Counted from the stretch's first letter, positions 52,001 through 61,589 are shown. The stretch: DNA of 64,000 nt from Alviniconcha marisindica (GCA_018857735.1 JABMCL010002768.1:254528-318527); one strand, 5' to 3'. Notes: generated by a model not told the origin, from the letters alone. Made by a program: numbers and translations.

Positions 52001-55000
52001 CAAAAAAGCCTAACCCTTAACGAAAAATATTTGAGAGTTTTCTGGAAAAAAAGTCAGGAGAATGGACCATTAGCAGAAAAATGACAAGACAGAAAGAGCA
52101 AGAGGACTAGGCAGGAAAAAACAAGAGAGGAGATAGGAAAGGGGAATCAAATGACAGCCCTGAGATTCCAGACAGGAGGGGACATCAGACATCCCCGGCC
52201 TCCCTTCGGGGTGCGATCGAGAAGAAGAAGCACGTATGTATCCATATGACTGCGTGTGGATACAGGACACTGAGAGGGTTCCAGTGTACAAATACGGGCC
52301 AAATGCTGTTACCAATCAAAGCATACCTCGTCCTTTGTTTTCATCTGCTCGATGGTGTGGGTCTTCTTCTGTTTGACGGCATCCTCACCAAGGACAGCCA
52401 GCAACTGACGCAGGCGCCCTCTCCGCTCTGCCGGCCCCTCTCCAAACAGACCTGACACACAGACACATAATATATACATGAACACACACACACACGCACA
52501 CACAGTCACACACATGCATGCACCCGCACACATACAGAAATACCCATACACACATGCACGCACACACACACAAACACATGCGCACACACACACACGCACA
52601 CACATACAGGTGCACATACAAAGTAAGTAAGTTGGTGTTTTACGCCCAGTCAACCGGTGCACATACAGAAACACATACATACATGCACACACAGAGAGAA
52701 ATACATACATGTGCACGCAAACACACATGCACATAACACACAGTCAAAAGGATAGCTTGAAGAGCTGAGATTTAAAAGATGATTTGAAAGATGTGATTGT
52801 GAGTGTGTTTGATGATCTAATTTTGCAAAGTTCAGACCAATGGTTCAGCACAAGAAAAAGGTCTCTGATCAAATGAGTGCACGTGCACAGATGGAAGACA
52901 AACAACGGAAGTATCAGAAGAACAGCATAGTTGGTGGGTTCGTCTGCAAACTTAAGTTCACTGAGGCAGATGGGAGTGCTGCTATTTCTAAAATTCCTCT
53001 TTGCACCCTCCCAGCCTCCAAACATAAATTTCTACATCTGCATCACTGTAACAATAAAATGGGCATTCTGACAGAGCACACATGTACTACTTACAGATTG
53101 GTTCTCCAAACTGCCGCAAAGTGGCCTTCACCTCTGAATCGTCAGTGCTCACATGAATCTGTCGAGCCTGGGATGCAAAAACACACACGCACATATAAAT
53201 ACAGGTATTTTAGAGTGTGCATGTATGCATATCATCCCTATCTCTATCTCCCAAATTAGTCCTGCTGTGATTCTTGCAGTGCCAGTTTGATAATTAATAC
53301 TAATAGCTGAAGTTCATAGGCATAACACTTGCCATGTAGTTTCAATTTATCTACTTCATAGTATCATACTCTCGAACTTGAACCTGAAAACTTTAATACT
53401 CAAGGATAGTACTAGTAGCATTAGGTCCATTTGGACCTATCTAACAGCCAGTCCTTGCTATACATACTACAAACACAGATAAATATTGCAGATGTGCAGA
53501 AACATTGGAATTAAATTCCTTTCATTGGCATACATGTATACAACACTTAAATTTTTAGGTTCTACAAAAGTACATTTACTAGCTTTAAAAACCTGAAACA
53601 GTTTTTACTGGTCCTCAAAGTGAACCACCAGTGAGAGAGGGAGATAGACTAGCCTCATCAGAGACAGATGGGGGCCGCTTTAGAAAAGACTAGCCTCACT
53701 AGAGACAGATGGGGACTGCTTTAGAAAAGACTAGCCTCACTAGAGACATGGGGACTTCTTTAGAAAAGACTAGCCTCACTAGAGACAGATGGGGACTGCT
53801 TTAGAAAAGACTAGCCTCACTAGAGACATGGGGACTGCTTTAGAAAAGACTAGCCTCACTAGAGACATATGGGGACTGCTTTAGAAAAGACTAGCCTCAT
53901 CAGAGACAGATGGGGGCTGCTTTAGAAAAGACTAGCCTCACTAGAGACAGATGGGGACTGCTTTAGAAAAGACTAGCCTCACTAGAGACAGATGGGGACT
54001 GCTTTAGAAAAGACTAGCCTCACTAGAGACAGATGGGGGCCGCTTTAGAAAAGACTAGCCTCACTAGAGACAGATGGGGACTGCTTTAGAAAAGACTAGC
54101 CTCACTAGAGACGGATGTGAACTGCTTTAGGACCATTTTTTCCTGTGTTGTCACAGCCTGTGTGGTGCATTCAGTTTCATCAGTTTCAACAGCCACTGCC
54201 CTTTGCTCAGTTAAGTACTCAGTCCAATGACAGCCCTGAGATTCCAGCCAGGGGTGTTACAGCAGACATCCCCAGCTCAGGGAGAGCTCTACTTGTCCAG
54301 TTTTAGTGATCAGGGAACACCGGACTAGTGGAAGGGAGAGGTCTAATGGTCCACCAAAACTGCAGTGGTCATTGAACACCGGACCAGTGGAAGTGAGTCT
54401 ACCAGTCCAGTGGCAATTTCAGTGGTTACAGAACACCAGACCAGTGGAAGGGAGAGGTCTACAGGTCCAATGGCAATTTCAGCAGTCATGGAACACCAGA
54501 CCAGTGGAAAGGAGAGGTGTGCCGGTCCACTGGCATTTTAGTGATCATGAAACACTGGACCAGTGGAAGGGAGAGGTCTACCCATCCAGTGGCAATTTAA
54601 GTGGTCATGGAACACTGGACCAGTCAAAGGGAGAGGTCTACTGGTCCACTGGCAATTTCAGCAGTCATGGAACACCCGACCAGTGGAAAGGAGAGGTGTG
54701 CCGGTCCACTGACATTTTAGTGATCATGAAACACTGGACCAGTGGAAGGGAGAGGTCTACCCATCCAGTGGCAATTTAAGTGGTCATGGAACACTGGACC
54801 AATCAAAGGGAGAGGTCTACCAGTCCACTGGCAATTTCAGCAGTCATGGAACACCGGACCAGTGGAAAAGAGAGGTCTGCCGGTCCACTGACACTTTAGT
54901 GACCATGGAACACCAGACCAGTGGAACTGGAAGAAAGAGGTCTCCAGGTTCACTTACATTTTAGTGGTCATGGAACACCAGACTAGTGGGAAGTTCTAAC

Positions 55001-58000
55001 CTTGCCTGACCATTATTATATGACCACCTACAGCAAGCAGTCTACCACTGACATTAAAGAATGACTCACTCGTTTTCTCTTTTCAAACTCAGCCAGTGCT
55101 TCTGCCTGGCATTCTGCCTCTGCTGCTTCCAGGTCAAAATGTCCAGCTGAAAAACAAAACCCAAAGAAATAAATGCACACAACCAGCCATGCCAACGCTG
55201 TAAGTACACTTTGGTGGATATTCAAAAAACGCGCTATAAAAAGCTTGTCACTCATGTAGAACCACATGCGAGCGCAGTGAGTTTGCTCAAGAGAGCAGAG
55301 AATAGCGCTATATAAGTGATCATCAATCAATCAATCATCAGCCATATGACTGTCAAGTGATCTGGTCTGAGTGTTTGTGTGCAAATAAAATAACTCATTC
55401 TTTTTATCAACATTAAAAACCTGTTGATTGCTAAATGTTACTGAGAAGAAGGCAAGCTGCCAAGTAGATCAAATGCTGGCAAAAACAAAATGTCAGTCAG
55501 TGTAGCATTTTTTGGACTCTGAAGACCTCAAACCAAGGTCTGCGTTAACCAGTAATTTCCAGTACAGCTGTTTTCTTGTTTGACCGGTTCTCAAAAACAA
55601 AAACAAAATAATAATAATAATTTTAAAAAATGCATCACAGACAAAGAGAGGGTGTGTGTGTGTTCTAGATGGGGAAGGGAGCAGGGTGTCTGTTACTGTG
55701 TTAGTGAAGTAATAGTAGTAACTACTGATAGTATGAATGGCCACGTATCTGACCAATTACAGTGACTGACTGGTTTTCGTGAACAACTTTCACCAAAATT
55801 TTCAGTTACTGATATCATACTGGTTTGGAAAATGTCTAGTGCGATAGGTGTAAATGTGGGTTAAGATCATCAACACTAATACAAATAGGTATACAGTGTA
55901 ATACCAATACTATCTGGAGGTATCATCAGGCAAAGTCCAAAGCATAGATCTACTAGAAGTAAAACACTGTCGATAAAAATACCAATGATAATGTTAAATT
56001 TTGGGCAAGTCCAGATACATACAACAATATATATATATATATATGAGCATGTGCCAAAAGGTGCTGCTTAGAAGGTGGACATTAGGGTGAAAAATAAAAG
56101 CAGAAAAGTCATTTAGCAAGTAACACCTTTTAAAAAAGATAAGTTTTTTTATATAATTACAGGTCAAAAAAGATAACTTGATGAAGCAAGTCTGAAAAAA
56201 AGACTTTTAAAAGACGGCACCTGAATCTGTGGGGATGCAACACAGGACACAATGTTTGTTTTTTTTTAAATCCTTGAATTTAATGATTGTATAAATCTGT
56301 GGGGAAAAAAAACATCCATCTTTTAACAAGACAAAAAAATTTAAATTGATCAATTCACTTTTTATTTCATATTCAAAATCATAACAATGATGTCCTTGTT
56401 ACATCCGACAGACTCCCTTTTTAAATTTTTTTTAAAAAAATAAATGAAACCAACACTGAATCAAAAATAGGATGTGTTTATTAGAATTTATGGAATTGTT
56501 TCCATGACTGCACATAATTCATGACATTTTTTTACATTTTTCGTCGGTGTAATGATTTTGGAGGACATAACATTTCCCATGCTCACAATACACAGCTTAT
56601 AAAATAACAGTGCTGTTTTCCCCTACACTGCAACAAAATGTTACCAGCTGATTTAGTAGGGGTTTTTAAATGACTGCAGCACTAAACAATTGCTTGTATA
56701 GTTGTAATTTTGTAAAAGGCCCTTTTTCAGATTTTATTGTTGGATGAAAAACTCTATGGTGGACACAACATTTCCCTTTTCCTGTAAACATATGCACAGC
56801 TAATAAAATCATTAGTTTCCTACACTGACACATTCTGTAAATACTGAACAAGGCAAACCCATTATTTAAAGTAATGCACTGTCGGATGCCTGCATATCAG
56901 AGGACACAATGGAATATGTAACACTGGACAGTCAGTATGTACTTGGGGTACAGCCAAGTTGTCATTATTATCTTTCATTGACAAAACAAAAACCATGTAA
57001 ATTACAAATGTACATTCACCCTATACCCTATTTTAACAGCAGGAAAAATTAATTCCCCAAGACATTGTTTTGGGCATTCAAGTCTCACTCCCTGGAAAAA
57101 CCCTGTAACACATTGTAAGTAACCAAAACAGTAATGCAAAATCGGGAAAACTGATGCAAAGCATAGAGAATTTTCCATGTTAACACTAATTTTTCCCCAT
57201 CCTAAAAAATTTTAAAAAGATTTGTTTTCAGGATTGGCACTTCGCATTGGACTATCTTTATTTCTCTCTGTTCCTAATCTGCATGCTTCCCGGGACGAAT
57301 CTGGCTTCAGCTCCACAATGTTGTCCCTGCTGTGTCATGAAAAACACTTGCTCTTGCCCTTTTGGAGCATGACCTCTTTAGCCTGAAAAGAAACATGTTT
57401 AAAAAATAAGGCAATAAAACCTGTTTTTGAGGATATGTCTCCTTATTTAATTTCCTTTGGGAATTGGTTTAAATATTGTTGTGTCTGCATGCGCACGTGT
57501 GTGTGTTTTGACTTTCCCCCAAATAAAATACAAAATATATCTATATCAGACATTAGGTAATTTACTAATTTTTATATATTGCTGTAGTTAAACATAATAA
57601 CAAAAATCCCGTTACCCCCCCTTTTTTAAATTTCTGTTCTTTGGTTTTTTCATCCCTACTAACCCCCACCCTACTTGTCCACAGTGTATTGTATTTTTTT
57701 GTTAAATTTTTTTTGTCTTCATTTCATATTTATGTGAATTGTCACAATAATTCTACTTTATATGCTGCACTGTATTGTATTTTACTGAAATGCCATATAA
57801 AACTACATAGTTAAAAAATTCTATTTGGGCTTTCCTAGTTTCAGCACCACTTTAGAATGCATCTGCCTGCTAAAATAAATCAAAAAAACAATAAAAATAT
57901 CTTTTTTTATCCCAGGGGGGGGGGGAAAAAATTTTTTTTAAAAAAACATCTCCCTAATCACAATGTTAAGATGGATCCCTCTTTTCTTTTTTTTTTTTCT

Positions 58001-59285
58001 TTTTTTGTTGTTGTTGTGTGTTTTAAAATTTTGAAAAATTTTGGTATAAATAGATAATTTACAGCTATGCCTTTTTTAAACTCTTAGTTCACATCACAGA
58101 GGGGCAATAATAAACCTGTAGAGTTGCAGAAGTGTAGAGGAGTAAGAATTTGTGTAGGCATCATGCTGTTCCGTCGACTGAAAAAATAAAAAAACCCTGT
58201 CCGACAGGGGCAAATAAACTCCAAACTGTGCCGTCGTAACCCGGGTATTTTCCCCTTACAAGTAAACACTTGAACGTATAAGTTTTTCTCTTTCAGTCGA
58301 AAAACTAAAAAAAACTAGTTTGTTGATCAAAATGGACATTACTGTGCAAAATTCGGCACTCGCGTCGAAACACTGACCTAAGGGCCCCCTTTTTTCCCAA
58401 AACAGCGGGCTATCGAACGAAGACATCACTTTGAATTTGCACACTGCCACCGAAACCTGTTTAATAATGGTCACTTTGCTTACAATTACGAATGAAAATG
58501 CAAAAAAAACTTTATCAATGAAAAGTAACTATTTAATCTGTCAGACGCAACATCAATTTCATCGAAACTGTAAAAAAGGGCATGACCCAAAACAAAATTC
58601 CCCCACCGTTCCCTTTTTGGCACCATGTTTAAGAAAAAGTAGGGCCCAAAACACTGGGGTAAACATGGCCGGGTTTGTGCAAAAAGACCGCGTACAAAAT
58701 CGCGTTTATCCCCAGAATCGGCAATTCTTCGATCGAACGGATGACAAAATAAACTTGAAAATTTTTAAAATTAAATTTTTTTTATTAAAGGAAAACGCTT
58801 TTATTATCACTCTTTTTGTAAAATGTTTTTAAAAGTTTTTGTTTCACCACCCAAAGTCGCAGTGAATAGTAGCAAGAAGTTTTCGTCAGCATCGGGGAAA
58901 CCGGAACCCCCTGCTTTTGATCGAAATAAAAATGTTTTTTTCAATTATTCAGATTTTTCAAATAGTTATAGCCGTTTTCTCAAGCTTAAAAAGCTTGACT
59001 ATGTCCTGTCAGGCACAAAGGAAAACCCGAAGAAAGGCAAAAAAAACCTGAAGCGTGCACCCAAAATGTCCACCCTTCCTTTTTCCGATTTTCGGCCCCG
59101 GGCTTGGTGTAAATTTTCATATATTACTAACTCAAAACTGACGGGGTCAAATTTTTCTTTATTATCTTTTTGATGCATACTCTTTCAGATAAAAATTTGG
59201 TTTGTTCAAGAAAACTTTAAAAATAAGAAGCATTTTCGACCAAAAAATGGATGTCCTCGCCGAGCACCTTTTGGCACAGGCTCAT

Positions 59286-59333
<48 letters not shown>

Positions 59334-59870
59334 GTCAATTGTCTCCTTTGATTTTGAATATGCACTGCAAGGCCAACTTTTTTTTTTCCTTTTTTTTTCA
59401 TGTATACCACTTTTATTTAGATTTTATTAGAACTTACCAATGTCATTGTGTCTTTAAAACTATTTCCAATTCAACAAAATGGCACTGATGTGTAAAGCTT
59501 AATATAGTGATGATCACTCATCCAGTTTGTGTCAGTGACCTTGGCTTACTCTGACTTTAAAAATCATAGATTAGACAACACTGACACAGAGAAGAAGTAA
59601 GTTAGTTCTTGGATTTTATTATTTAATGTTGACCATCAACTGCACATGGTCACATCACGAATGAAAAAGAAAAGAATTAGAAAGAAAGGAGGCAAAACAA
59701 GAAGGGCACAAACCATCAGAAATGTTGATGTGTCCACTATCCTTGGCTTCAGCCAGCATGTCTTGTCCCGATGTCTCCCCAGACTGTCTTGCCCGCTCGG
59801 TGGCTTCCAAGCTCCCATAATGCAAGGCTTTGCCAGATGGCACTACTACAGGCTCATCTTCGTCAGACAT
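37374..59870 (-). CDS. PRPF4: PRPF4, U4/U6 small nuclear ribonucleoprotein Prp4 (complete, 15 coding exons)
   Basis: Spliceosomal protein of the U4/U6 di-snRNP and U4/U6.U5 tri-snRNP, acting in the nucleus with PRPF3 and PPIH (family knowledge). The coding exons are 59870-59714, 55146-55070, 53167-53095, 52451-52327, 50965-50886, 49295-49202, 48256-48162, 47495-47437, 45757-45634, 44921-44829, 44286-44164, 42455-42348, 42103-41985, 40196-40147 and 37532-37374. They sum to 1536 nt (511 residues plus stop), close to the roughly 520 of animal orthologues, with every exon phase compatible. Residues about 79-118 form the PRP4/SFM segment ([15 protein letters not shown]). Residues about 217-511 form seven WD40 blades ending in KLW, KLW, RLW, RVW, MIW, KVW and KLW. 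All introns are GT-AG except intron 14, which is GC-AG. Introns are enlarged by minisatellites and transposons. Identity is very secure; exon edges were placed by splice consensus plus family alignment. Confidence 0.97.
37532..39400. repeat. Minisatellite of 3' splice-site copies in PRPF4 intron 14
   Basis: About 40 tandem copies. Next to exon 15 the period is 43 bp, and each unit contains, on the minus strand, tgtgttgggcagGTGTGGG: the real acceptor plus the first 7 nt of exon 15. From about 38.4 kb outward the unit lengthens to about 53 bp and contains acttggtgttttayGCCCAC, which matches the tail of a SINE seen also at about 52635. The array therefore shows a gradient from pure acceptor units to acceptor/SINE-tail composites. 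Confidence 0.93.
39484..39812. repeat. Short-unit minisatellite (about 17-18 bp) in PRPF4 intron 14
   Basis: Repeats of agagaccaccctgacag and the shorter form agaccaccctgacaag, about 18 copies. No resemblance to the flanking exons. The minus-strand open frames across it are products of the repeat. Confidence 0.9.
40147..40196 (-). CDS. PRPF4: PRPF4 coding exon 14 (50 bp, WD40 blade 6; GC donor)
   Basis: Residues 443-459: [17 protein letters not shown]. Acceptor ccattttcag. The donor reads AAAG|gcaagt, the classic GC-type 5' splice site. Using the nearby GT (GGCAA|gtgaat) would break the join to [11 protein letters not shown]. The exon is too short to show up as an open reading frame of its own. 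Confidence 0.92.
40233..40288. repeat. (CT)n microsatellite in PRPF4 intron 13
   Basis: About 26 CT units starting 37 bp upstream (minus-strand sense) of the exon-14 acceptor. On the minus strand it reads (AG)n, which is poor as a polypyrimidine tract and could compete as AG dinucleotides. Confidence 0.95.
40830..42012. repeat. Minisatellite of exon-end plus 5' splice-site copies in PRPF4 intron 13
   Basis: On the minus strand the 53-bp unit consists of the last 27 nt of exon 13 (ACCTCAT..AAGTTCCAAC) followed by gtaatgccactttgtttag and seven more bases. About 15 copies besides the true junction keep gtaatg; one reads CCAAG|gtaatg, closer to donor consensus than the real site. Interspersed shorter units have lost the gtaatg part. 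The array runs into exon 13 itself and ends at about 42012. Confidence 0.95.
41985..42103 (-). CDS. PRPF4: PRPF4 coding exon 13 (WD40 blades 5-6)
   Basis: Residues 403-442: [35 protein letters not shown] and MVKFQ. The acceptor is gtgtgtttag, and the donor is CCAAC|gtaatg. The last 27 nt of this exon plus 26 nt of intron are the repeat unit of the downstream minisatellite, so the frame stays open far past the true donor. The donor used here is the first copy, because only then does the sequence continue as [20 protein letters not shown]. Confidence 0.93.
42348..42455 (-). CDS. PRPF4: PRPF4 coding exon 12 (WD40 blades 4-5)
   Basis: Residues 367-402: [33 protein letters not shown] and SDD. Acceptor tttgccttcag, donor GATGG|gttagt. 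Confidence 0.97.
42545..44135. repeat. 43-bp minisatellite in PRPF4 intron 11
   Basis: About 36 copies of a 43-bp unit (core aatttctaagccctgcacta, then a variable part with ccagtgtaaagctta). A nearly identical sub-array of about eight units with core ctaactaccagtccaaagc lies at 43655-44010, suggesting recent expansion there. It stops about 30 bp short of exon 11 and shares no exon sequence. Confidence 0.93.
44164..44286 (-). CDS. PRPF4: PRPF4 coding exon 11 (WD40 blades 3-4)
   Basis: Residues 326-366: [32 protein letters not shown] and QKDGALAVT. Acceptor cgccttgcag, donor ACAGG|gtcagt. Confidence 0.97.
44380..44670. repeat. CR1-type 3' tail plus CA-rich tandem in PRPF4 intron 10
   Basis: taataataataaaagtactt with ataaagcac..gagactattctaagcg is followed by two to three copies of a CA-rich block (acatgcgcacacacacac, caggcacctgtacac). 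Related tails start at 44935 and 15069. Confidence 0.75.
44829..44921 (-). CDS. PRPF4: PRPF4 coding exon 10 (WD40 blade 3, first half)
   Basis: Residues 295-325: [20 protein letters not shown] then [11 protein letters not shown]. Acceptor atgattgcag, donor TGCTG|gtaggt. Confidence 0.96.
44935..45412. repeat. CR1-type 3' tail with a 400-bp (CA)n/(CT)n compound microsatellite
   Basis: The tail taataataattaaagtattt with ccatagagactattctaag is followed by alternating CA and CT blocks from 45013 to 45412. Open frames reading HTHSLSL are artefacts. Confidence 0.93.
45634..45757 (-). CDS. PRPF4: PRPF4 coding exon 9 (WD40 blade 2)
   Basis: Residues 254-294: [13 protein letters not shown] through [15 protein letters not shown]. 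Acceptor ttctacacag, donor GTCAG|gtgggt. This is the GHNxNVGxIVFHP blade typical of Prp4. Confidence 0.97.
45820..45900 (-). mobile_element. SINE 3'-end fragment in PRPF4 intron 8
   Basis: On the minus strand ccatacctaataagccttat and ggtttctgtggatgtaaagc match the tail of the SINE family seen at 31.3 kb. Confidence 0.6.
46139..46325. repeat. Two (TA)n tracts within a duplicated segment
   Basis: TA tracts at 46139-46192 and 46249-46325 are each preceded by a copy of ggtgattctgctYgagagca and gagaatagc. A third copy of that phrase without a TA tract lies at 46040-46075 (gtgattctgcctgagagt). Confidence 0.85.
46529..46620. mobile_element. Solo end of the same TIR family
   Basis: tatatatacatgacttagtg followed by ccaaaaggtgcgcaaatgag is almost identical to the left end at 5014 and again abuts a TA tract. 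A similar aataaaat lies about 40 bp inside. I found no matching right end within the next 1.5 kb, so this is a fragment or a truncated copy in PRPF4 intron 8. Confidence 0.65.
47437..47495 (-). CDS. PRPF4: PRPF4 coding exon 8 (WD40 blade 1, second half)
   Basis: Residues 234-253: [20 protein letters not shown]. The acceptor is cttttcctgaaag|G, an AAG acceptor, less common than YAG. The donor is AGGG|gtaggt. Confidence 0.95.
48162..48256 (-). CDS. PRPF4: PRPF4 coding exon 7 (WD40 blade 1, first half)
   Basis: Residues 203-233: [20 protein letters not shown] and [11 protein letters not shown]. Acceptor tgttccag, donor CTTG|gtgagt. It matches CSQIGDDRPISYCHFSPN of orthologues and opens the propeller. 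Confidence 0.96.
48285..48740. repeat. Tandem duplications in PRPF4 intron 6 (107 bp and 70 bp periods)
   Basis: Two copies of a unit containing acaacacccagtatgatttt, a G-rich run and a GT-rich run start near 48351 and 48458 (period 107 bp). Immediately after, aaatatgaaaggaagtactg starts at 48581 and 48651 (period 70), with a partial third copy at 48721. Confidence 0.85.
48900..49145. repeat. 182-bp duplication split by (CA)n in PRPF4 intron 6
   Basis: The phrase caatagtgatttggctgcca occurs at about 48903 and 49085, each followed by an A-rich run and ctattccagcatt. The copies are separated by (CA)n tracts at about 48988-49020 and 49047-49084. The second copy ends about 40 bp from the exon-6 donor. 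Confidence 0.85.
49202..49295 (-). CDS. PRPF4: PRPF4 coding exon 6
   Basis: Residues 171-202: a charged helix ([13 protein letters not shown]) followed by LQELQKRIR, aligning with the RAMKRLEEARLHKE / MQELHKSLR region of vertebrate Prp4. Acceptor tttcacag|AG, donor CGG|gtatgt. Confidence 0.92.
49430..50115. repeat. 49-bp minisatellite in PRPF4 intron 5
   Basis: About 14 diverged copies with core ccactgccataactggttat, spaced 49 bp (for example at 49791 and 49840). Not derived from a neighbouring exon. Confidence 0.92.
50660..50895. repeat. 120-bp tandem duplication carrying the exon-5 end and a dead donor
   Basis: The segments starting gggcccaatca at 50674 and 50794 are 120 bp apart and align across ttatggacgagctga, gctgttattattcac and gatggccctctcaaa. 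The exon-proximal copy ends in the real exon-5 end with donor AAG|gtgaga (50881-50895). The distal copy (about 50761-50779) carries the same exon end but reads AAG|ttgaga, so the donor GT is lost. Confidence 0.88.
50886..50965 (-). CDS. PRPF4: PRPF4 coding exon 5
   Basis: Residues 145-170: [20 protein letters not shown] and then AEFSIP. Acceptor ttgtttccag|GAC, donor CCAAG|gtgaga. The TWYHEGPxSLKxAR motif is the Prp4 signature before the coiled region. A decayed copy of this exon's 3' end lies downstream in the intron (see the 120-bp duplication). Confidence 0.95.
51150..51535 (+). mobile_element. Non-LTR retrotransposon 3' end (zinc-binding tail), antisense in PRPF4 intron 4
   Basis: Frame 51266-51529 encodes [48 protein letters not shown] and a C-terminus ending LQTGLSV. 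The C-x-C..(E/D)H..EH....C..L motif is the zinc-binding end of Jockey/RTE-type elements. 5'-truncated. A SINE-like tail (attggattttaatgtcctgt) follows at 51555-51610. Confidence 0.75.
52327..52451 (-). CDS. PRPF4: PRPF4 coding exon 4 (end of PRP4/SFM segment)
   Basis: Residues 103-144: [20 protein letters not shown] followed by a lysine-rich linker. Acceptor tgtgtgtcag, donor GACGAG|gtatgc. The split codon restores [14 protein letters not shown]. Confidence 0.96.
53095..53167 (-). CDS. PRPF4: PRPF4 coding exon 3 (start of PRP4/SFM segment)
   Basis: Residues 79-102: [20 protein letters not shown] then GEPI. Acceptor gcatcccag, donor ATCT|gtaagt. The STDDSEVK and RxxGEPI motifs are diagnostic of the family. 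Confidence 0.97.
53650..54130. repeat. 41-bp minisatellite in PRPF4 intron 2
   Basis: About 12 copies with core gactagcctcactagagaca and a second half ending ctgctttagaaaa. Slightly shortened copies (agagacatgggg) are present. Confidence 0.93.
54300..54995. repeat. 60-bp minisatellite in PRPF4 intron 2
   Basis: About 11 copies of a 60-bp unit with cores catggaacaccggaccagtg and gggagaggtctac. Because 60 is divisible by three, it produces a long plus-strand open frame (54306-54779) that is not a gene. Confidence 0.93.
55070..55146 (-). CDS. PRPF4: PRPF4 coding exon 2
   Basis: Residues 53-78. Acceptor gtttttcag|CT, donor CGA|gtgagt. The encoded [11 protein letters not shown] is acidic, then basic, and matches the Prp4 helix before the SFM segment. 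Confidence 0.95.
56042..59287. mobile_element. TIR element between (TA)n tracts, in PRPF4 intron 1
   Basis: The left end is atgagcatgtgccaaaaggtgct (split here as atgagcatgtg and ccaaaaggtgct). The right end is its near-perfect inverse, ending ..ggcacaggctcat at 59285. Both ends touch TA repeats (56028-56043 and 59286-59331), consistent with insertion into a TA-rich target. About 3.2 kb, AT-rich and homopolymer-rich. Plus-strand open frames at 58431-58832 and 58823-59173 overlap but match nothing I recognise. The TIR core (gtgccaaaaggtg) is shared with the elements at 5.0-7.3 kb and 46.5 kb. Confidence 0.7.
59286..59331. repeat. (TA)n at the right end of the intron-1 TIR element
   Basis: About 22 TA units immediately outside the right TIR; the left TIR also abuts TA units. 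Confidence 0.95.
59714..59870 (-). CDS. PRPF4: PRPF4 coding exon 1
   Basis: Residues 1-52 plus one base. It starts [14 protein letters not shown] and contains [10 protein letters not shown] and GHINISD, which match the N-terminal YYGSLE and GNINIT signatures of Prp4 proteins. The donor is GATG|gtttgt, a weak consensus. The start is the first ATG in this frame after a plausible 3' splice site at 59951. Confidence 0.93.
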
Positions 59871-59950
59871 TGTGATCGGTGCTTACGAAATATGATGAAC
59901 AACTTGCTGCCTGTTGGCAATGTGGATACTGCTGGCTATTGCTGTTTGCT
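59871..59950 (-). other. PRPF4: PRPF4 5'UTR segment behind a 3' splice site
   Basis: Reading the minus strand, a pyrimidine-rich acceptor (gatttcttttccag|AG) lies 80 nt before the start codon. At least one noncoding exon should therefore lie further upstream, beyond 59953. Inference from splice consensus only. Confidence 0.55.
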
Positions 59951-60099
59951 CTGGAAAAGAAATCACATGTTGAGAACAATAATATCCACTTATAGTTATA
60001 AATTATATGAACTCATACAAAAACATTTTTAAAAAATAAAATAAAAAATAACTACGTTTATCATGCATCATCAACGCCCCAAGCGCTCACTGATACATA

Positions 60100-60780
60100 T
60101 TATTATTAATAAATTGTAAAAAGATATTTATACACATGTTACCATGTAGAGCATAGTCCTACAAAACATTTACATAAATTTTTTTAAATTTATTTTTAAT
60201 ACCCCCTAAAACACACACACAACCCACACTGTACTGACCCGTGGGTACTGTATTTGTTTGGGTGGAAATACTGTAAAAGAGGGGTTTTTCAGTTTGGCTT
60301 TAAAAAATACAGGGTTTTTGGGATGTACATGTTACTTGTTAGTATGTATATTGTATATGAATGTGATCCATTCCATTTCAGCAAAAAAGACTCAAATCAT
60401 TTTGTTCTGAACCATTTCTGAAGTATTTGTATCACTGTATGCTCTTGTAAAAAGTAGTAATACAGTATGTACAGAAAATCATGTGTACTTTGATACATCT
60501 AATAATATACCACATGGAAGTCACAATCCCCCCCCCCCCCCCCCCCCCCCCTCAGAAAATCTATTCAAAGGGAAAAATTATCATTCAATTCATTGACATT
60601 GTATCAAATCATCAAGTATCATTCTAAAACTAATTTCAATGTCATGCGGCCACTCAGAGTCACTGGATCAGGCGGAATAGTTAAAGTATAAGACAAAGCA
60701 GGTGGTTCGTTAGTATTACAGTAGATAGGTACAACGACAAGAAGGATAAAAGAAAAAAAGTGAAGCAAAGTTAGTTAGTT
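60100..60780. other. Presumed PRPF4 5'UTR intron
   Basis: AT-rich sequence between the 5'UTR acceptor at 59951 and the candidate promoter. Contains a C run at 60529-60552. No coding signal. Confidence 0.4.
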
Positions 60781-60930
60781 GCTCCCGGAAAAATGCACTT
60801 GTTGATAACCTAACCGAGAGAACTAAGTTTGCGCCATCAAAACGAACCAGGGCGCGGCCATGTTGAGTCGCTGAAGAGCTCAACAAAAATTCCTGATAAA
60901 TCACGTCACTTCTGATTCACTGAAACGACT
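60780..60930 (-). promoter_or_regulatory. Candidate PRPF4 promoter / first noncoding exon
   Basis: On the minus strand a TGACGTGA CRE-like site (about 60900-60910) is followed by CAACATGGCCGCG (about 60853-60868), which resembles YY1 sites at housekeeping start sites, and then a possible donor (GGTTAG|gttatc, near 60815). The stretch is richer in CpG than its surroundings and lies about 0.9 kb upstream of the 5'UTR acceptor. No TATA box is obvious. This is inference from position and motifs. Confidence 0.35.
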
Positions 60931-61589
60931 CTATGCCAGTTTCATATTTCAGCTTAAAGTACGGTATAGAGATAAAGATCGGTTATTTATACTGAGTTTC
61001 CTCTAATCTCGCAATTCCTTTTCTTGTTTATGTGTCTAAGCGGCTGACTAAATACCACATTCGCTCAAAATAGACCCCAATCACTTTCTACTCTCTCGTA
61101 TGGTACACCCCTTGCTCCAGAGGGTGTCTTTTTTCGACAAAGTCCCAGCAGTGAAAAATGTGCATTCATGTACATATATTTGTTAAATCTATGCTAATTT
61201 GTGCACAGGACAAAAAAGACGAACGTGAGTATAATACATGAGACAGCTGTGATGTTCACGGCCGGGTTTGTACTGACTTGTTCCGCTCGGAACTTAAATT
61301 ATGATGTACCTCGCATCCGAGGACATTAGATCCAAGAAACAACATGTTCATGATGTAATGTAATGATGTGATGAATTGTGTAGCAAACACAGGTAACACA
61401 AACTGTTACTGCTATAAGCTACTGTCATTTTGATACACAGATAGAGCACAGAGCACAGCCGTCTAGACTAGAGGCTAGCTAGCTGCACAAGGACTGCTGA
61501 TGCAGAAGTCCAGAGGGACTGATGGGGGTGAACAGGGCCGGGCCCTAAGCATAAGCAAAATTTGTGTCAGAGTCAAGTCATCCTACAAC

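Noticed and set aside
54306..54779. Plus-strand 157-residue open frame with repeated WKGEVYxSTGN words
   Set aside because: Entirely a product of the 60-bp minisatellite, whose unit is divisible by three. Antisense to PRPF4 intron 2, with no start context or unique domain.
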